A stretch of DNA of 64,000 nucleotides from Nocardia vinacea (GTDB lineage: Bacteria > Actinomycetota > Actinomycetes > Mycobacteriales > Mycobacteriaceae). The notes beneath the pieces were generated by a model that was not told where the DNA came from, did not search any database, and worked only from the letters and a program-made list of their open reading frames with translations. The stretch lies in the NCBI RefSeq assembly GCF_035920345.1, contig NZ_CP109149.1, positions 3,162,001 to 3,226,000 of the forward strand, read 5' to 3'. Shown here in pieces: positions 1-8,913 of the stretch. Every line of letters begins with the position of its first letter. Positions within the stretch are counted from its first letter, which is position 1. Position numbers and translations under genes: made by a program.

Positions 1-764
1 CGCACCAGCACATCGTCGCCGTCATCGATATCGCCGCGCACCAGCGCGACATGTTCGACATCGTCGTAAATGCTCTGATAGCCGACGGCCTTGAATTCGC
101 CGTGCGCCGTTGGGATCCTGGCCTCGGCGACCCGAATGACCTGCTTCTCGTGCTTGCGCCGCCAGGCGATCATTTCCGCGATGGAGATCAGCGCCAAGTT
201 GTGCTCGTCGGCGAAGACGCGCAGTTCCTCGGTGCGGGCCATATGGCCCTCGTCCTTCTGGCTGACGATCTCGCAGATGACACCGGCGGGCTGCAATCCA
301 GCCATCCGCGCCAGATCGACCGCGGCCTCGGTGTGCCCGGGACGACGCAGCACGCCGCCCTCCTTGGCGCGCAACGGAACCACGTGACCGGGCCGGGTCA
401 GATCGTCGGCCTTGGCGTTCGGATCGGCGAGTAGTCGCATGGTGGTGGCACGGTCGGCGCCGGAGATACCGGTGGTGATGCCCTCTCTGGCATCGACCGA
501 AACTGTGTAGGCGGTGCCGTGCTTGTCCTGGTTCTGCGCGTACATCGGCGGCAGGCCGAGCCGATCGCAGTCCTCACCCGTGAGCGGCACACAGATATAA
601 CCCGAGGTGTAGCGAATCATGAAGGCGACCAGCTCGGGGGTCGCCTTTTCCGCCGCGAAGATGAGGTCGCCCTCGTTCTCACGGTCCTCGTCGTCGACGA
701 CGACGACCGCCTTACCGGCAGCGATATCGGCGACTGCGCGCTCGATGGTGTCGAACCTGGTCAC
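1..764 (-). CDS. ribBA: Bifunctional 3,4-dihydroxy-2-butanone-4-phosphate synthase / GTP cyclohydrolase II (C-terminus cut by window edge)
   Basis: Makes both riboflavin precursors: DHBP from ribulose 5-phosphate (N-terminal domain) and the pyrimidine precursor from GTP (C-terminal domain). About 254 residues are visible. The DHBP synthase domain fills roughly residues 1-205, with the acidic [10 protein letters not shown] metal/substrate loop near residue 24 and the [13 protein letters not shown] stretch near 145. The GTP cyclohydrolase II domain has just begun ([12 protein letters not shown]) when the window ends, so its zinc site cannot be checked. The GTG at 764 is chosen because [14 protein letters not shown] matches the usual actinobacterial start. 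An in-frame ATG at 800 would add 12 residues. It lies downstream of ribE on the same strand, consistent with a rib cluster, but 275 bases separate the two. Identification is secure. Confidence 0.95.
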   Translation of the reverse strand, partial: MTRFDTIERAVADIAAGKAVVVVDDEDRENEGDLIFAAEKATPELVAFMIRYTSGYICVPLTGEDCDRLGLPPMYAQNQDKHGTAYTVSVDAREGITTGISGADRATTMRLLADPNAKADDLTRPGHVVPLRAKEGGVLRRPGHTEAAVDLARMAGLQPAGVICEIVSQKDEGHMARTEELRVFADEHNLALISIAEMIAWRRKHEKQVIRVAEARIPTAHGEFKAVGYQSIYDDVEHVALVRGDIDDGDDVLV

Positions 765-1039
765 GTCTGTTGTGCTCCATCTCGAAATAGGTGCCCCCAT
801 ACAGTACTGTGCTCAACCTGCCGCACCTGCGGCGCGGCGTGTTCGCGGCCCCCTGCTGTCTCGCGTCCGAGCGGTCGAGACATACGACTGCGCCGTATGC
901 GCTTCAGCCACTCGGCTGTGTTCGGTGGCAGCGCCTTCGGCGCGGCCGCGAGCCGGGCCGCGAACGGTCGCTCGCAAAACTCGCTCCGTGGTGGCCGCCG
1001 GGGCGCGAGCGGCAAGTTCAGCACAGCGTCTACTCGCCG
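765..1039. other. Spacer between ribE and ribBA, no convincing gene
   Basis: This is a very GC-rich spacer inside what is otherwise a compact rib cluster. A 19-base inverted repeat (catacg and cgtatg around a 7-base loop) lies at 881-899. The rest is Arg/Ala/Pro-rich in every frame, as expected of non-coding high-GC DNA. An 87-codon minus-strand reading frame overlaps the ribBA start and resembles no family. In M. tuberculosis the ribC-ribA2 interval holds lprG; nothing like a lipoprotein signal is visible here. Confidence 0.5.
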
Positions 1040-1663
1040 TCAGCCGCGCTGTTGGAGGCGTTCGACGTACTTGGCGATGACATCGACTTCCAGGTTCACC
1101 TTGGTACCGACGGCGGCGGCACCGAGGTTCGTCATGGACAGGGTGGTCGGGATCAGCGAGACCTCGAACCAGTCGCGATTGCCGTCGGTGGCGGGCGCGT
1201 CGGCGATGCCGAGGCCCGAGACGGTCAGCGAGATGCCGTCGACGGTGATCGAACCCTTCTCCACTACATAGCGGGCGATCGCGTCGGGCAGCGAGATCCG
1301 CACGACCTCCCAGTTCTCCGAGGGCGTGCGCGCGAGCACGGTGCCGGTGCCGTCGACGTGGCCCTGCACCAAGTGGCCGCCGAGCCTGCTGTTCAGCGCG
1401 GCCGCACGCTCGAGATTCACCCGCGAACCCGTGCCGAGTCCGCCGATGCTGGAGCGGTTCAGCGTCTCCTGCATCACGTCCACGGTGAACGAATCGCCGT
1501 CGACCACGTCGACAACGGTCAGGCAGACGCCGTTGACGGCGATCGAATCACCGTGTCCGGCATCGGAAGTGACCAGCTTGCCCCGGATCGTCAGCCGAGC
1601 GGCATCGGCCAGCTCTTCGGTGGCCACGATCTCGCCGAGTTCCTCGACGATGCCTGTGAACAT
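1040..1663 (-). CDS. ribE: Riboflavin synthase alpha subunit
   Basis: Dismutates two 6,7-dimethyl-8-ribityllumazine molecules into riboflavin plus the pyrimidinedione. It is 207 residues long, normal for the family. It starts with the hallmark MFTGIVEELG and consists of two similar lumazine-binding half-domains. The first holds DSIAVNGVCLTV, and the second (from about residue 98) holds HLVQGHVDGTG and the paralogous SITVDGISLTV. A GGGAG sequence about 8 bases upstream of the ATG supports the start. It is called ribC in M. tuberculosis nomenclature. It lies upstream of ribBA on the same strand. I looked for an FMN riboswitch upstream and did not see one. Confidence 0.95.
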   Translation of the reverse strand: MFTGIVEELGEIVATEELADAARLTIRGKLVTSDAGHGDSIAVNGVCLTVVDVVDGDSFTVDVMQETLNRSSIGGLGTGSRVNLERAAALNSRLGGHLVQGHVDGTGTVLARTPSENWEVVRISLPDAIARYVVEKGSITVDGISLTVSGLGIADAPATDGNRDWFEVSLIPTTLSMTNLGAAAVGTKVNLEVDVIAKYVERLQQRG

Positions 1664-2241
1664 GCCTTGACTCCCTGTCGCGTCGTTTCTACGGTTGCCG
1701 AACAGCCGGGATCCGGCGACTATTCCCGTCGGTACGCCGATCCCTCCTCAGCCTAACGACGCCGGGTCGTAGACGACACTGCGGTTCCAACCAACGGTCG
1801 GTCGATACCGTGGCTCGGCAAGTCCCCGGGAAAGCAGACCGCAGGGCACCTCAGGCCGCGCCGAACCAGCGGCAATTATTTTTCGAAGCGAAATAGTGCA
1901 CTGCCGCGCGAAAAAGTCGCCGCTTCCCCGCCGACGACATTTATTCATTCCTATTTTCGTGACCACACGAATGGATTTCATCCATCGCACATAGAGTCGA
2001 ACGGGTAGATATACCCAGTCGAGACACACTTACACCAAAACCTTGCGCGGGCCTGAAAATGGTCGCAAGATTGTTATGTAGCCGATTCCTATCGTTCAAC
2101 TTCGACTCGAGCAGTTCAGTGCGGAACGGTTCGACCCGGCCCGACGCGGTCCGGCGAGTTCGACCCAGGGAAATCCACCACTCCGAGGAAGCTGGATACA
2201 GCAGTGGGTCAAATCAGGTTCGACACTAATGGGGGTGTTGC
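1664..2241. other. 578-base intergenic region, AT-richer than its surroundings
   Basis: No gene is supported here. The stretch at about 1865-2090 is visibly richer in A and T than the flanking genes, and it carries short dyads: ATGGAT-ttc-ATCCAT at 1971-1985 and GGGTA-gata-TACCC at 2003-2016. It separates the minus-strand ribE from the plus-strand gene at 2242, so promoters for both would lie here. The FMN riboswitch consensus is not visible on either strand. A 93-codon minus-strand frame inside it (1748-2029) lacks coding character. Confidence 0.5.
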
Positions 2242-2712
2242 GTGACCACTCTTGTCGATTCGACGCTGGAAGTTCGCTGTGTGCAGTACCGGCGTGAATT
2301 CCATATGCAGGCATCGATCGACCCGACGTCCCGCCGCATCCTCCTCCATATCGGCACCCATTACGGCGCTATAACGATGCCCGCAGAGCTGGGCGAACAG
2401 GTGCAGCAGCAGCTCGCCCAGGCGCAGATCGCGGCACCGGTGGTGCACCATCCGCGAGCCAGGCGCTGGACCTTCATCACCGGCCCCGCCCGGCCCGATA
2501 CCCTCAGCGCGGCCATCTCCGCCGAGCTGTTCCGGCTCTACGCGACCGTCGCCTGCACCGGGAGCCAGGTCGTGCTGCCCTCACCGGATGACGAACGCAC
2601 CGGCTATCGCACGTGGATCCAGCCGCCGGAGAACGCGACGACCCTGCCACCACTCAGCGCGGTGATCGAGGCGACGCGTGCCAACGGCAGCCGGAAAGTG
2701 CCCGCCCGCTAG
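2242..2712 (+). CDS. Hypothetical protein, 156 aa
   Basis: I do not recognise a family. The product is soluble, with no signal peptide or membrane segment. A well-folded-looking N-terminal part (residues 1-70, including RRILLHIGTHYGAITM) is followed by a stretch with RRWTFITGP and a C-terminal segment of low complexity. It starts at GTG 2242, 13 bases after a G-rich run. It is isolated between ribE and rpe, faces rpe convergently and ends 12 bases before it. Third-position GC looks like that of the neighbours, and stop-free length supports a real gene. Probably a Nocardia-lineage protein; that is an inference. Confidence 0.65.
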   Translation: MTTLVDSTLEVRCVQYRREFHMQASIDPTSRRILLHIGTHYGAITMPAELGEQVQQQLAQAQIAAPVVHHPRARRWTFITGPARPDTLSAAISAELFRLYATVACTGSQVVLPSPDDERTGYRTWIQPPENATTLPPLSAVIEATRANGSRKVPAR

Positions 2713-2724
2713 GAGATTCGCGTC

Positions 2725-3417
2725 CTAGGAGCTGCGCAGTGCCGCGGCCTGCTGCCGCAGCTTTTCCACGGCCGCACCCGGATCGGCGGTGTTGTAGACC
2801 GCAGATCCGGCGACGAAACAATCGATGCCCGCTTCCGCGGCGGCCTCGATCGTGTCGGCATTGATGCCACCGTCGATTTCCACGATCAACCGCAGTTCGC
2901 CCGCGTCCACCAGTCGACGCACGATCCGCGCCTTTTCCAGCACACCCGCAATGAACGACTGTCCGCCGAAGCCCGGCTCCACGCTCATCACCAGCAATGT
3001 GTCGAAGTCGCGCAGGATTTCCAGATACGGCTCGATCGGCGTATTCGGCTTCACCGAAAGACCGGCCTTGGCGCCGGCCGCGCGAATATCGCGCGCGACA
3101 GCGATCGGATCGTCGGTCGCCTCGGCATGGAAAGTGACGTTGTACGCACCCGCCTCCGCGTAGGGCGGAGCCCAGCGGGCCGGATCCTCGATCATCAGAT
3201 GGCAGTCGAGCGGAATGTCGGTGGCCTTCAACAGACTTTCGACCACGGGGAGTCCGAGAGTGAGATTCGGCACGAAGTGTGCGTCCATCACATCGACATG
3301 CAACCAATCCGCACCATGCACTGCATTCGCCTCATCCGCGAGGCGTGCGAAGTCGGCGGAGAGGATGGACGGGGCGATCATCGGCGTGGTAGGGCGCGTA
3401 AACGTCGAAGAGGACAC
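2725..3417 (-). CDS. rpe: Ribulose-phosphate 3-epimerase
   Basis: Interconverts D-ribulose 5-phosphate and D-xylulose 5-phosphate in the pentose phosphate pathway, so it feeds the RibB substrate pool. TIM-barrel landmarks appear in order: [24 protein letters not shown] (catalytic Asp and metal ligands), [17 protein letters not shown] (phosphate loop) and IVEIDGGIN (second catalytic Asp). Its 230 residues fit the family. Start: GTG 3417 gives a short Ser/Thr-rich leader before MIAPSIL; ATG 3381 is the alternative, and neither has a clear ribosome-binding site. The M. tuberculosis homologue also has a short leader. It sits next to rib genes and upstream of rsmB/fmt, as in mycobacteria. Confidence 0.93.
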   Translation of the reverse strand: MSSSTFTRPTTPMIAPSILSADFARLADEANAVHGADWLHVDVMDAHFVPNLTLGLPVVESLLKATDIPLDCHLMIEDPARWAPPYAEAGAYNVTFHAEATDDPIAVARDIRAAGAKAGLSVKPNTPIEPYLEILRDFDTLLVMSVEPGFGGQSFIAGVLEKARIVRRLVDAGELRLIVEIDGGINADTIEAAAEAGIDCFVAGSAVYNTADPGAAVEKLRQQAAALRSS

Positions 3418-3441
3418 ATCGCGGGAGCTTACCGGTACCTA

Positions 3442-3466
3442 GGGTTGCTCCGGCCGGGAGTGGGTA
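3442..3466 (+). promoter_or_regulatory. SigF/SigB-type promoter for the anti-sigma/sigma operon
   Basis: GGGTT at 3442-3446, a 15-base spacer and GGGTA at 3462-3466 match the mycobacterial SigF consensus (GGTTT-N15-GGGTA-like). The start codon of the anti-sigma gene is at 3478, so the transcript would be leaderless or nearly so. This predicts positive autoregulation by the sigma factor at 3900-4757. Confidence 0.55.
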
Positions 3467-3477
3467 GCCTGCATAGG

Positions 3478-3900
3478 GTGATCAACATTTCGGCGGAACA
3501 GGGGCTCTACAGCACCCCGGTGGAGATTCGGGTGGCTGCGTCGGTGACGCAGCTGCCGATCGTGCGCGGGCTCGCCGAAACACTGGTGCTGCTCAGCGAT
3601 TTCACCCTCGACGAGGTGGCCGACATCCGGCTGGCCGTGGACGAGGTGTGCTCGACGCTGATCGCGGTCGCAGCACCGGCGACCAGCCTGCACTGCCGGT
3701 TCACCGTGGGTGACACCGAATTGCTCGTCAAGGTCACCGGCCTCGCCGGGACGGAGGGGCTGCCGGATCAGCGCAGCTTCGGCTGGCATGTGCTGCGCAC
3801 CCTCACCGATGAAGTACAAGCGACACAGGACCCATTCGACTCGGCCGCATCCGGATATCCGACGACGGTGGAGTTCCGTCGGGTCCGGGGGAAAGCGTAG
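3478..3900 (+). CDS. RsbW/UsfX-like anti-sigma factor (GHKL-type ATPase fold)
   Basis: Predicted to hold the downstream sigma factor inactive until stress or a partner-switch signal. The product is 140 residues, in the RsbW range. The GHKL N-box region is DIRLAVDEVCSTLI (about residues 49-62), and the C-terminal ATP-lid/G-box area contains RSFGWHVLRTLTDEV. The usual Asn of the N-box (DEACTN) is not obvious; SigF-type anti-sigma factors often deviate here. GTG 3478 is chosen because the reading frame further upstream runs antisense to rpe and because of the promoter just before it. Its stop overlaps the next gene's start by one base (TAGTG), implying translational coupling with the sigma gene. 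Confidence 0.85.
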   Translation: MINISAEQGLYSTPVEIRVAASVTQLPIVRGLAETLVLLSDFTLDEVADIRLAVDEVCSTLIAVAAPATSLHCRFTVGDTELLVKVTGLAGTEGLPDQRSFGWHVLRTLTDEVQATQDPFDSAASGYPTTVEFRRVRGKA

Positions 3901-4757
3901 TGGCGGACGAGAAAACCGTGTCCAACGCCGAGCGGGACGACGACGCCGAACCCGTGCTGACCGAAGAGGCCGCCGAGGAAGTCGAAACCCTCCAAGCGTC
4001 CGGTGCGGGTTACGACGATGTCGGCGCGCTGTTCGAGCAGCTCGCCGCCAGCAAACCGGGTACCGCGCGGCATACCGCATTGCGTGCCGAGCTGATCAGC
4101 CGGTGCATTCCGCTCGCGGATCACATCGCCCGCAAATTCAGTGGGCGCGGTGAGCCGTTCGACGATCTCACGCAGGTGGCGCGGGTCGGTTTGGTGCACG
4201 CGGTGGACCGTTTCGATGTTTCGCGCGGCTCGAACTTCCTGTCATTCGCGGTGCCGACGATCATGGGTGAGGTGCGTCGCTATTTTCGCGACAACACCTG
4301 GGCCATGCGGGTACCGAGACGGGTGAAGGAGACTCATCTGCGCATCGGCGCGGCCATCGACGCACTCTCACAATCCCTCGGCCGCTCGCCAACCGCGAAA
4401 GAGATTGCGGCCGAACTCGATGTGGATCCCGACGAGGTGACCCAGGCCGTCATCGCGGGCAACGCCTACCAGCCGAGCTCCATCGACGCCGCCTCACTTG
4501 GCCGCGATACCGAGGCATCGCTGCTGGACACCCTCGGCGAGGAGGAATCCCAATTCGACCGGGTGGAAGAGTATGTCGCGATCCGTCCGCTGCTCGCCGG
4601 ACTTCCGGAACGCGAACGCCGTATCCTCACCATGCGGTTCTTCGAGTCGATGACGCAGACCCAGATCGCCCAGCGCATGGGTATCTCGCAGATGCACGTC
4701 TCGCGCATTCTCGCAAAAACCCTTGCCCGCCTGCGCGAACAGTCAGCCCGCGACTGA
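3900..4757 (+). CDS. sigF: RNA polymerase sigma factor of the SigF/SigB general-stress group
   Basis: Group 3 sigma-70 factor, 285 residues. Region 2 is clear (FDDLTQVARVGLVHAVDRFD, about residues 90-109, then FLSFAVPTIMGEVRRYFRD for -10 recognition). Region 3 follows with RVPRRVKETH. Region 4 ends in a helix-turn-helix (TQIAQRMGISQMHVSRILAK, about 258-277). The first 35 residues are acidic and poorly conserved. It starts at GTG 3900, overlapping the anti-sigma stop. The pairing with an RsbW-like gene and the GGGTT-N15-GGGTA promoter upstream match the usfX-sigF arrangement of mycobacteria. SigB/SigF naming differs between genera, so the symbol is provisional. It is convergent with the YjbR-like gene. 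Confidence 0.9.
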   Translation: MADEKTVSNAERDDDAEPVLTEEAAEEVETLQASGAGYDDVGALFEQLAASKPGTARHTALRAELISRCIPLADHIARKFSGRGEPFDDLTQVARVGLVHAVDRFDVSRGSNFLSFAVPTIMGEVRRYFRDNTWAMRVPRRVKETHLRIGAAIDALSQSLGRSPTAKEIAAELDVDPDEVTQAVIAGNAYQPSSIDAASLGRDTEASLLDTLGEEESQFDRVEEYVAIRPLLAGLPERERRILTMRFFESMTQTQIAQRMGISQMHVSRILAKTLARLREQSARD

Positions 4758-4763
4758 ACGGAG

Positions 4764-5105
4764 TCAGTGCGCCTGCTGTTTCCGGAGTTTCGCGGGCGCC
4801 GACAACCACCAGGCGGCGTCGAGCAGCTCGCGGAGTTGATCGGGCTCGATCCGGTCGAGGTCGATGAGGATGTAGGGATATCCGTCATAGTGCGGGGTGG
4901 TGTAGAAGGCCGGGTCACCGGAGGCGAGCATGGCCTCCTTCTCCACCATCTCGCACAGCAGCACGAGTCCCCCCTCGGCCTCCGACCGCAACCGCGCGAA
5001 CCCCTTACCGCTCACCTTCAGCGCGGGACTGCGCCACCACGTCGATTCCGCCACCTCGGGAAGTTCGGTCGCCAGCACCACCACCTGTGCCCATGTCATC
5101 GCCAT
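4764..5105 (-). CDS. MmcQ/YjbR family protein
   Basis: Small protein of the YjbR/CyaY-like fold; the family is widely distributed and its biochemical role is unsettled (a DNA-binding role has been proposed). The 113 residues carry typical features: ELPEVAESTWWRSPALKVSGKGFARLR near the N-terminus, then the central FYTTPHYDGYPYILIDL, and a C-terminal helix pair around ELLDAAWWLSAPAKLRK. ATG 5105 is chosen because the family normally begins a few residues before the TWAQV segment; the frame is open up to 5255 but that part looks non-coding. It is a lone gene, convergent with sigF, 6 bases from its stop. Confidence 0.85.
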   Translation of the reverse strand: MAMTWAQVVVLATELPEVAESTWWRSPALKVSGKGFARLRSEAEGGLVLLCEMVEKEAMLASGDPAFYTTPHYDGYPYILIDLDRIEPDQLRELLDAAWWLSAPAKLRKQQAH

Positions 5106-5330
5106 GCGATCAGTCTGCGCCGCCGACCTGCCCGAGTCTTGGACGAATGTCGCCTCGGAGTGTGGACTTGCGGCGGTCTTTTCGGGCCGACCGATGCAGG
5201 ACCCGCCGATGTTGATGCGGCACACGTGCGGCGAGTCCATGAGGATGCGCGACAAACCGCATGTGGTCCGCTACCAGGCCGACTGCCAAATCGCCCCTGG
5301 CAGGTTGCCAGAGGCGTCTCGGATCACGTG

Positions 5331-7202
5331 CTACTCGAGAGGCTTGCGCAAGGCGGCGAGGAACATTGCGTCGGTGCCGTGGCGGTGGGGCCAGAGTTGG
5401 GCGCCTGGGCCATCGCCGATATCGGGGACGCCGGGGAGGAGGTCGCGGGTGTCGAGTTGGATGGCGCCGGTGCGCCGGGCAGCGTCGACGACAACCGCGA
5501 CGGTCTCCAAGAGGTGTGGGGAGCAGGTCGAGTAGAGGACGACGCCGCCGGGGCGCAGGAGATCCCACGCGGCGGCGAGGAGTTCGCGTTGCAGGACGAC
5601 CAGTTCGGCGACGTCGGCGGGCGTACGCCGCCAGCGGGCCTCCGGGCGGCGACGCAGTGCGCCGAGGCCGGTACACGGGGCGTCTACGAGGATCCGGTCG
5701 TAGCCAGGAGTGAGGCCGCTATTGCGGCCGTCGGCGACGTGCACGTCCACCGGTAGGTCGTGAACGGTCTTGCGGACCAGCTCGGCGCGGTGTTCGGCCG
5801 GTTCGACCGCGTCCACCCGATGGCCGTCGATTGCGGCGATCGCGCCGAGCAGAGCCGCCTTGCCGCCGGGTCCGGCGCACAGGTCGAGCCAACGGCCGTT
5901 GTCCGGACCATCCAGTTCCGCGCGGGTCAGCGCGAGTGCGACGAGTTGACTGCCCTCGTCCTGTACTGCCGCCATACCCTCGCGGACCGGCTCCAGCTTG
6001 CCGGGATCGCCGCCGCCGTCGAGGTAGACCGCGTACGGCGACCACTTGCCCTCTTCGCCGCCCGTCACCAGGGCCAGTTCCTCGGCGGTGATATCGCCGG
6101 GACGAGCCACCAGATGCACGATCGGACGAGCATCGTCGGCTGCCAGCACGTCCCGCAGCTCCCCGGCACGCGCGCCGAGCGCATCCGCGAACGCCTGCGC
6201 GATCCACACCGGATGCGCGAATTCGAATGCCAACCGGCCCACCGGATCTCGCGGCGCGAGTTCATCCACCCACTCGTCGACGGACTTCTCCCCCGCCCGC
6301 CGCAGCACGGCATTCACGAAACCTGCTTTGCCCGCGCCGAATTCCGTGCGAGCCAATGCCACCGACGTATCCACCGCCGCATGCGCCCCGATCCGGGTAC
6401 GCAGCAACTGATACACCCCGAGCCGCAGCACATCCAGCAGCGGCCCATCGATCTCGTCAACCGGCCGCCCAGCACCCGCCGCGATCACTGCATCCAGCAG
6501 CCCGAGCGAACGGCAGGACCCGTAGGTCAGTTCAGTCGCCAACGCCGCATCCCGCCCCGAAATCCGCCGCTCCCGCAGCAGACCTGGCAGCACAAGATTC
6601 GCGTAAGCCTCCCGCTCCCGCACCGCCCGCAACACATCCCGCGCCGCAAGCCGCACCGGATCGCCGTGTGCTGCCGAATCCTTTTGCCGCCCACGACCTT
6701 TCGTTGCATCGACACGCCTGTCCGAAGCGCCACCGGCTCGGCCTGCCGTTGCAGCCGAACCCCGCGCACGATTCGAACGCCGCTCATCACCACCCGCAGC
6801 CTGTCGCCCCTCGTTCGACCCGGCCGAACCGGACTTCGCCGGACGGTTGGCCCGCCGCTGCCCACTGGACGCCGCATCGCCACGCCTCGCCGGATCGTCC
6901 TTCCCGCCGGCTCCACCGCCCTGCCATCCACCGCGCACCGAGCCTTTGCCCTGCGCCGAGCCCGAGCCTTTGCGCCGCGACAAACCGTCCCCCGATGATG
7001 CGGACTTGCGCTGATCGGTCATATTCCGCCGCTCTGATTGGGTCCGCGGCGCAGCGCCGCGGATCTGGTCGGTGCGCCACGGTCGGGCTTCGTCGTCGCG
7101 CCGGATGGACTGCGAATTCTTCTGTTGTGCACCACTTTTCGCTGACGTCGCGCGGGCGAGCCAACCAGCGTCGACGGCGGACTTGCGATTCGGCGTGGTC
7201 AC
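5331..7202 (-). CDS. rsmB: 16S rRNA m5C967 methyltransferase RsmB (Fmu/Sun) with long disordered N-terminal extension
   Basis: S-adenosylmethionine-dependent cytosine-C5 methyltransferase of 16S rRNA. A NusB-like RNA-binding domain (from [14 protein letters not shown]) is followed by the Rossmann methyltransferase. It has [15 protein letters not shown] for SAM binding and the two catalytic cysteines in [18 protein letters not shown] and [12 protein letters not shown]. It starts at GTG 7202, whose GTGA overlaps the fmt stop by 4 bases, giving 623 residues. ATG 7022 is the alternative (563 aa). Either way, 120-180 Gly/Ser/Arg/Lys-rich residues precede the folded part, against almost none in the M. 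tuberculosis homologue as I recall it. It is the last gene of def-fmt-rsmB. Confidence 0.9.
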   Translation of the reverse strand: MTTPNRKSAVDAGWLARATSAKSGAQQKNSQSIRRDDEARPWRTDQIRGAAPRTQSERRNMTDQRKSASSGDGLSRRKGSGSAQGKGSVRGGWQGGGAGGKDDPARRGDAASSGQRRANRPAKSGSAGSNEGRQAAGGDERRSNRARGSAATAGRAGGASDRRVDATKGRGRQKDSAAHGDPVRLAARDVLRAVREREAYANLVLPGLLRERRISGRDAALATELTYGSCRSLGLLDAVIAAGAGRPVDEIDGPLLDVLRLGVYQLLRTRIGAHAAVDTSVALARTEFGAGKAGFVNAVLRRAGEKSVDEWVDELAPRDPVGRLAFEFAHPVWIAQAFADALGARAGELRDVLAADDARPIVHLVARPGDITAEELALVTGGEEGKWSPYAVYLDGGGDPGKLEPVREGMAAVQDEGSQLVALALTRAELDGPDNGRWLDLCAGPGGKAALLGAIAAIDGHRVDAVEPAEHRAELVRKTVHDLPVDVHVADGRNSGLTPGYDRILVDAPCTGLGALRRRPEARWRRTPADVAELVVLQRELLAAAWDLLRPGGVVLYSTCSPHLLETVAVVVDAARRTGAIQLDTRDLLPGVPDIGDGPGAQLWPHRHGTDAMFLAALRKPLE

Positions 7203-8122
7203 TCGACCACCGCGCCGGCCTGCAGGCGCGCACCGCGGGCCCAGTCGAGGGCCGACATCATGCGTTTGCCTTGCGGCTGAACCTGATCGAGACGGACCGC
7301 TGTGGTTGCGGTGCCGACGAACACGCCGGACTTGCGGACCTCGATCGTCCGTTCCGGCACGACTTCCTCGACCATCTCGACGGGACCGACCTTCAAGCGG
7401 GTGCCGTTCACCTCGGTCCAGGCACCGGGTGCGGGGGTGACCGAGCGAATGCGGCGGTTGATCGCCAGCGCGGGCTGATCCCAGCGGATATGCCCGGCCT
7501 CGACCGGCACCTTGGGTGCATAGGAAACACCGTCTTGCGCTTGTGGAACCGCTTGCAGCGTCCCGTCTTCCACGCCGTCGAGCGTCTTCTCGAGCAGCAC
7601 CGCCCCGGTCTTCGCGAGCCGGTCGAGCAGCGCGCCCGCGGTATCGGTCACCGCGATCTTTTCGGTCACCACGCCGAACACCGGGCCGGTGTCCAGGCCC
7701 GCCTCGATCTGGAACGTGGACGCGCCGGTGATCTCGTCGCCCGCGTCGATCGCCGCCTGCACCGGAGCCGCGCCACGCCACGCGGGCAGCAGCGAGAAGT
7801 GCAGATTGATCCAGCCGAAGCGCGGAATATCGAGCACCTGCTGCGGCAGCAGCGCACCGTAGGCCACGACCGGACAGCAGTCGGGCGCCAGTTCGGTGAG
7901 CCGCTCGATGAATTCGGGCTCGGCCGGGCGCCGCGGCGTCAGCACGGGAATGCCGTGCTCATCGGCGAGCCGCCCGACCGGCGACCGCTGCACTTTGCGT
8001 CCGCGCCCCGCGATGGCATCGGGGCGGGTCAGCACGGCGAGCACCTCGTGCCGCTCCGAATCGATGAAACGCTGCAGCGACGGGACCGCCGGTTCCGGTG
8101 TGCCCGCGAAGACAATGCGCAT
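7199..8122 (-). CDS. fmt: Methionyl-tRNA formyltransferase
   Basis: Formylates the initiator Met-tRNA using 10-formyl-THF in the cytoplasm. It has 307 residues. The N-terminal formyltransferase domain begins [17 protein letters not shown] and has the signature [17 protein letters not shown] around residues 110-126 (catalytic Asn/His). The C-terminal OB-like tRNA-binding domain runs from about residue 205. ATG 8122 is chosen because the deformylase stop TGA overlaps it (TGATG). It couples directly with def upstream, which removes the formyl group that Fmt adds, and with rsmB downstream (GTGA overlap). The order matches the mycobacterial fmu-fmt neighbourhood. Confidence 0.95.
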   Translation of the reverse strand: MRIVFAGTPEPAVPSLQRFIDSERHEVLAVLTRPDAIAGRGRKVQRSPVGRLADEHGIPVLTPRRPAEPEFIERLTELAPDCCPVVAYGALLPQQVLDIPRFGWINLHFSLLPAWRGAAPVQAAIDAGDEITGASTFQIEAGLDTGPVFGVVTEKIAVTDTAGALLDRLAKTGAVLLEKTLDGVEDGTLQAVPQAQDGVSYAPKVPVEAGHIRWDQPALAINRRIRSVTPAPGAWTEVNGTRLKVGPVEMVEEVVPERTIEVRKSGVFVGTATTAVRLDQVQPQGKRMMSALDWARGARLQAGAVVE

Positions 8123-8685
8123 CAGCGACCCCGTCCGAACGGTCCGGCCTCGGTCGAGCCGAGCGCACGCGAACTGCGCACGGTGATACCCGCGCTGAAC
8201 CAATCGGATTCGCGAATGGTGCGCATCGCTTCCTTGCGCTGCGCGGGATCGAGCCGATCGATGAACAGCACACCGTCCAAATGATCGGTCTCGTGCTGTA
8301 CGCAGCGGGCCAGCAGGCCCTCGGCCGCGAATTCTACCGGCTTACCGTTCACATCGACACCGGCGGCCCGCACCCGCAGCGCGCGGCGCGTGTCATAGCG
8401 CAGCCCGGGAATCGACAGGCAGCCCTCGGGCCCGACCTGCTCCTCCGCACCCACTACCTCATAGGTCGGATTGATCAGATGTCCCCTGGCGTCCTCGGTG
8501 TCGTACACGAAAACCCGCAGACCGACACCGATCTGCGGCGCTGCCATCCCGACCCCGCCGTCATCGTGCATGGTCTCGGTCAGGTCGGTGACCAACTGCC
8601 GCAGCTCACGATCGAATTCGGTGACCTCCGCCGCACGTGATCGCAGGATGGGATCGCCGAAGAGGCGAACGGGCTGAATGGTCAC
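8122..8685 (-). CDS. def: Peptide deformylase
   Basis: Iron/zinc hydrolase that removes the N-formyl group from nascent proteins. All three signature motifs are intact: [15 protein letters not shown] (metal-binding Cys) and QHETDHLDG (two metal-binding His and the catalytic Glu). GTG 8685 is preferred, giving [12 protein letters not shown] and 187 residues, because GGGGAG sits 8 bases upstream; the longer frame to 8739 begins with a non-conserved leader. It is the first gene of the def-fmt-rsmB transcript. In M. tuberculosis def lies elsewhere, so this gene order is a lineage feature. Confidence 0.95.
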   Translation of the reverse strand: MTIQPVRLFGDPILRSRAAEVTEFDRELRQLVTDLTETMHDDGGVGMAAPQIGVGLRVFVYDTEDARGHLINPTYEVVGAEEQVGPEGCLSIPGLRYDTRRALRVRAAGVDVNGKPVEFAAEGLLARCVQHETDHLDGVLFIDRLDPAQRKEAMRTIRESDWFSAGITVRSSRALGSTEAGPFGRGR

Positions 8686-8722
8686 GGTGGCGGCTCCCCA
8701 AAACGATGAACACGGTCGATTC

Positions 8723-8728
8723 ATTCTA
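8723..8728 (-). promoter_or_regulatory. Candidate -10 element for the def-fmt-rsmB operon
   Basis: TAGAAT on the minus strand fits the actinobacterial TAnnnT -10 consensus and would start RNA about 30 bases before the def GTG. No good -35 hexamer is visible at 16-19 bases, which is common in this group. Confidence 0.3.
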
Positions 8729-8913
8729 GAGAGCGACATCGTTCACACCGATCTCCCCGACCGAATGGGAAAAAGCTGGTAGAACTCCAGTGCGGTCCGG
8801 GCGGGGTGTTCACCCCTCCGCCCGGCCGCCCGTGCTTGTCAAGGTTATTTCCGGCTTGTTTCCGAGCACGCTGAACGTCGACCGCGTCGCCGAACCGACG
8901 TAGCGTCGATGGG

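Noticed and set aside
1748..2029. 93-codon minus-strand gene
   Set aside because: Composition and codon use look non-coding, with no ribosome-binding site and no recognisable motif.
1664..2241. FMN riboswitch upstream of ribE
   Set aside because: The conserved RFN blocks (e.g. GGGGCAGGGTGAAA) are absent on the minus strand.
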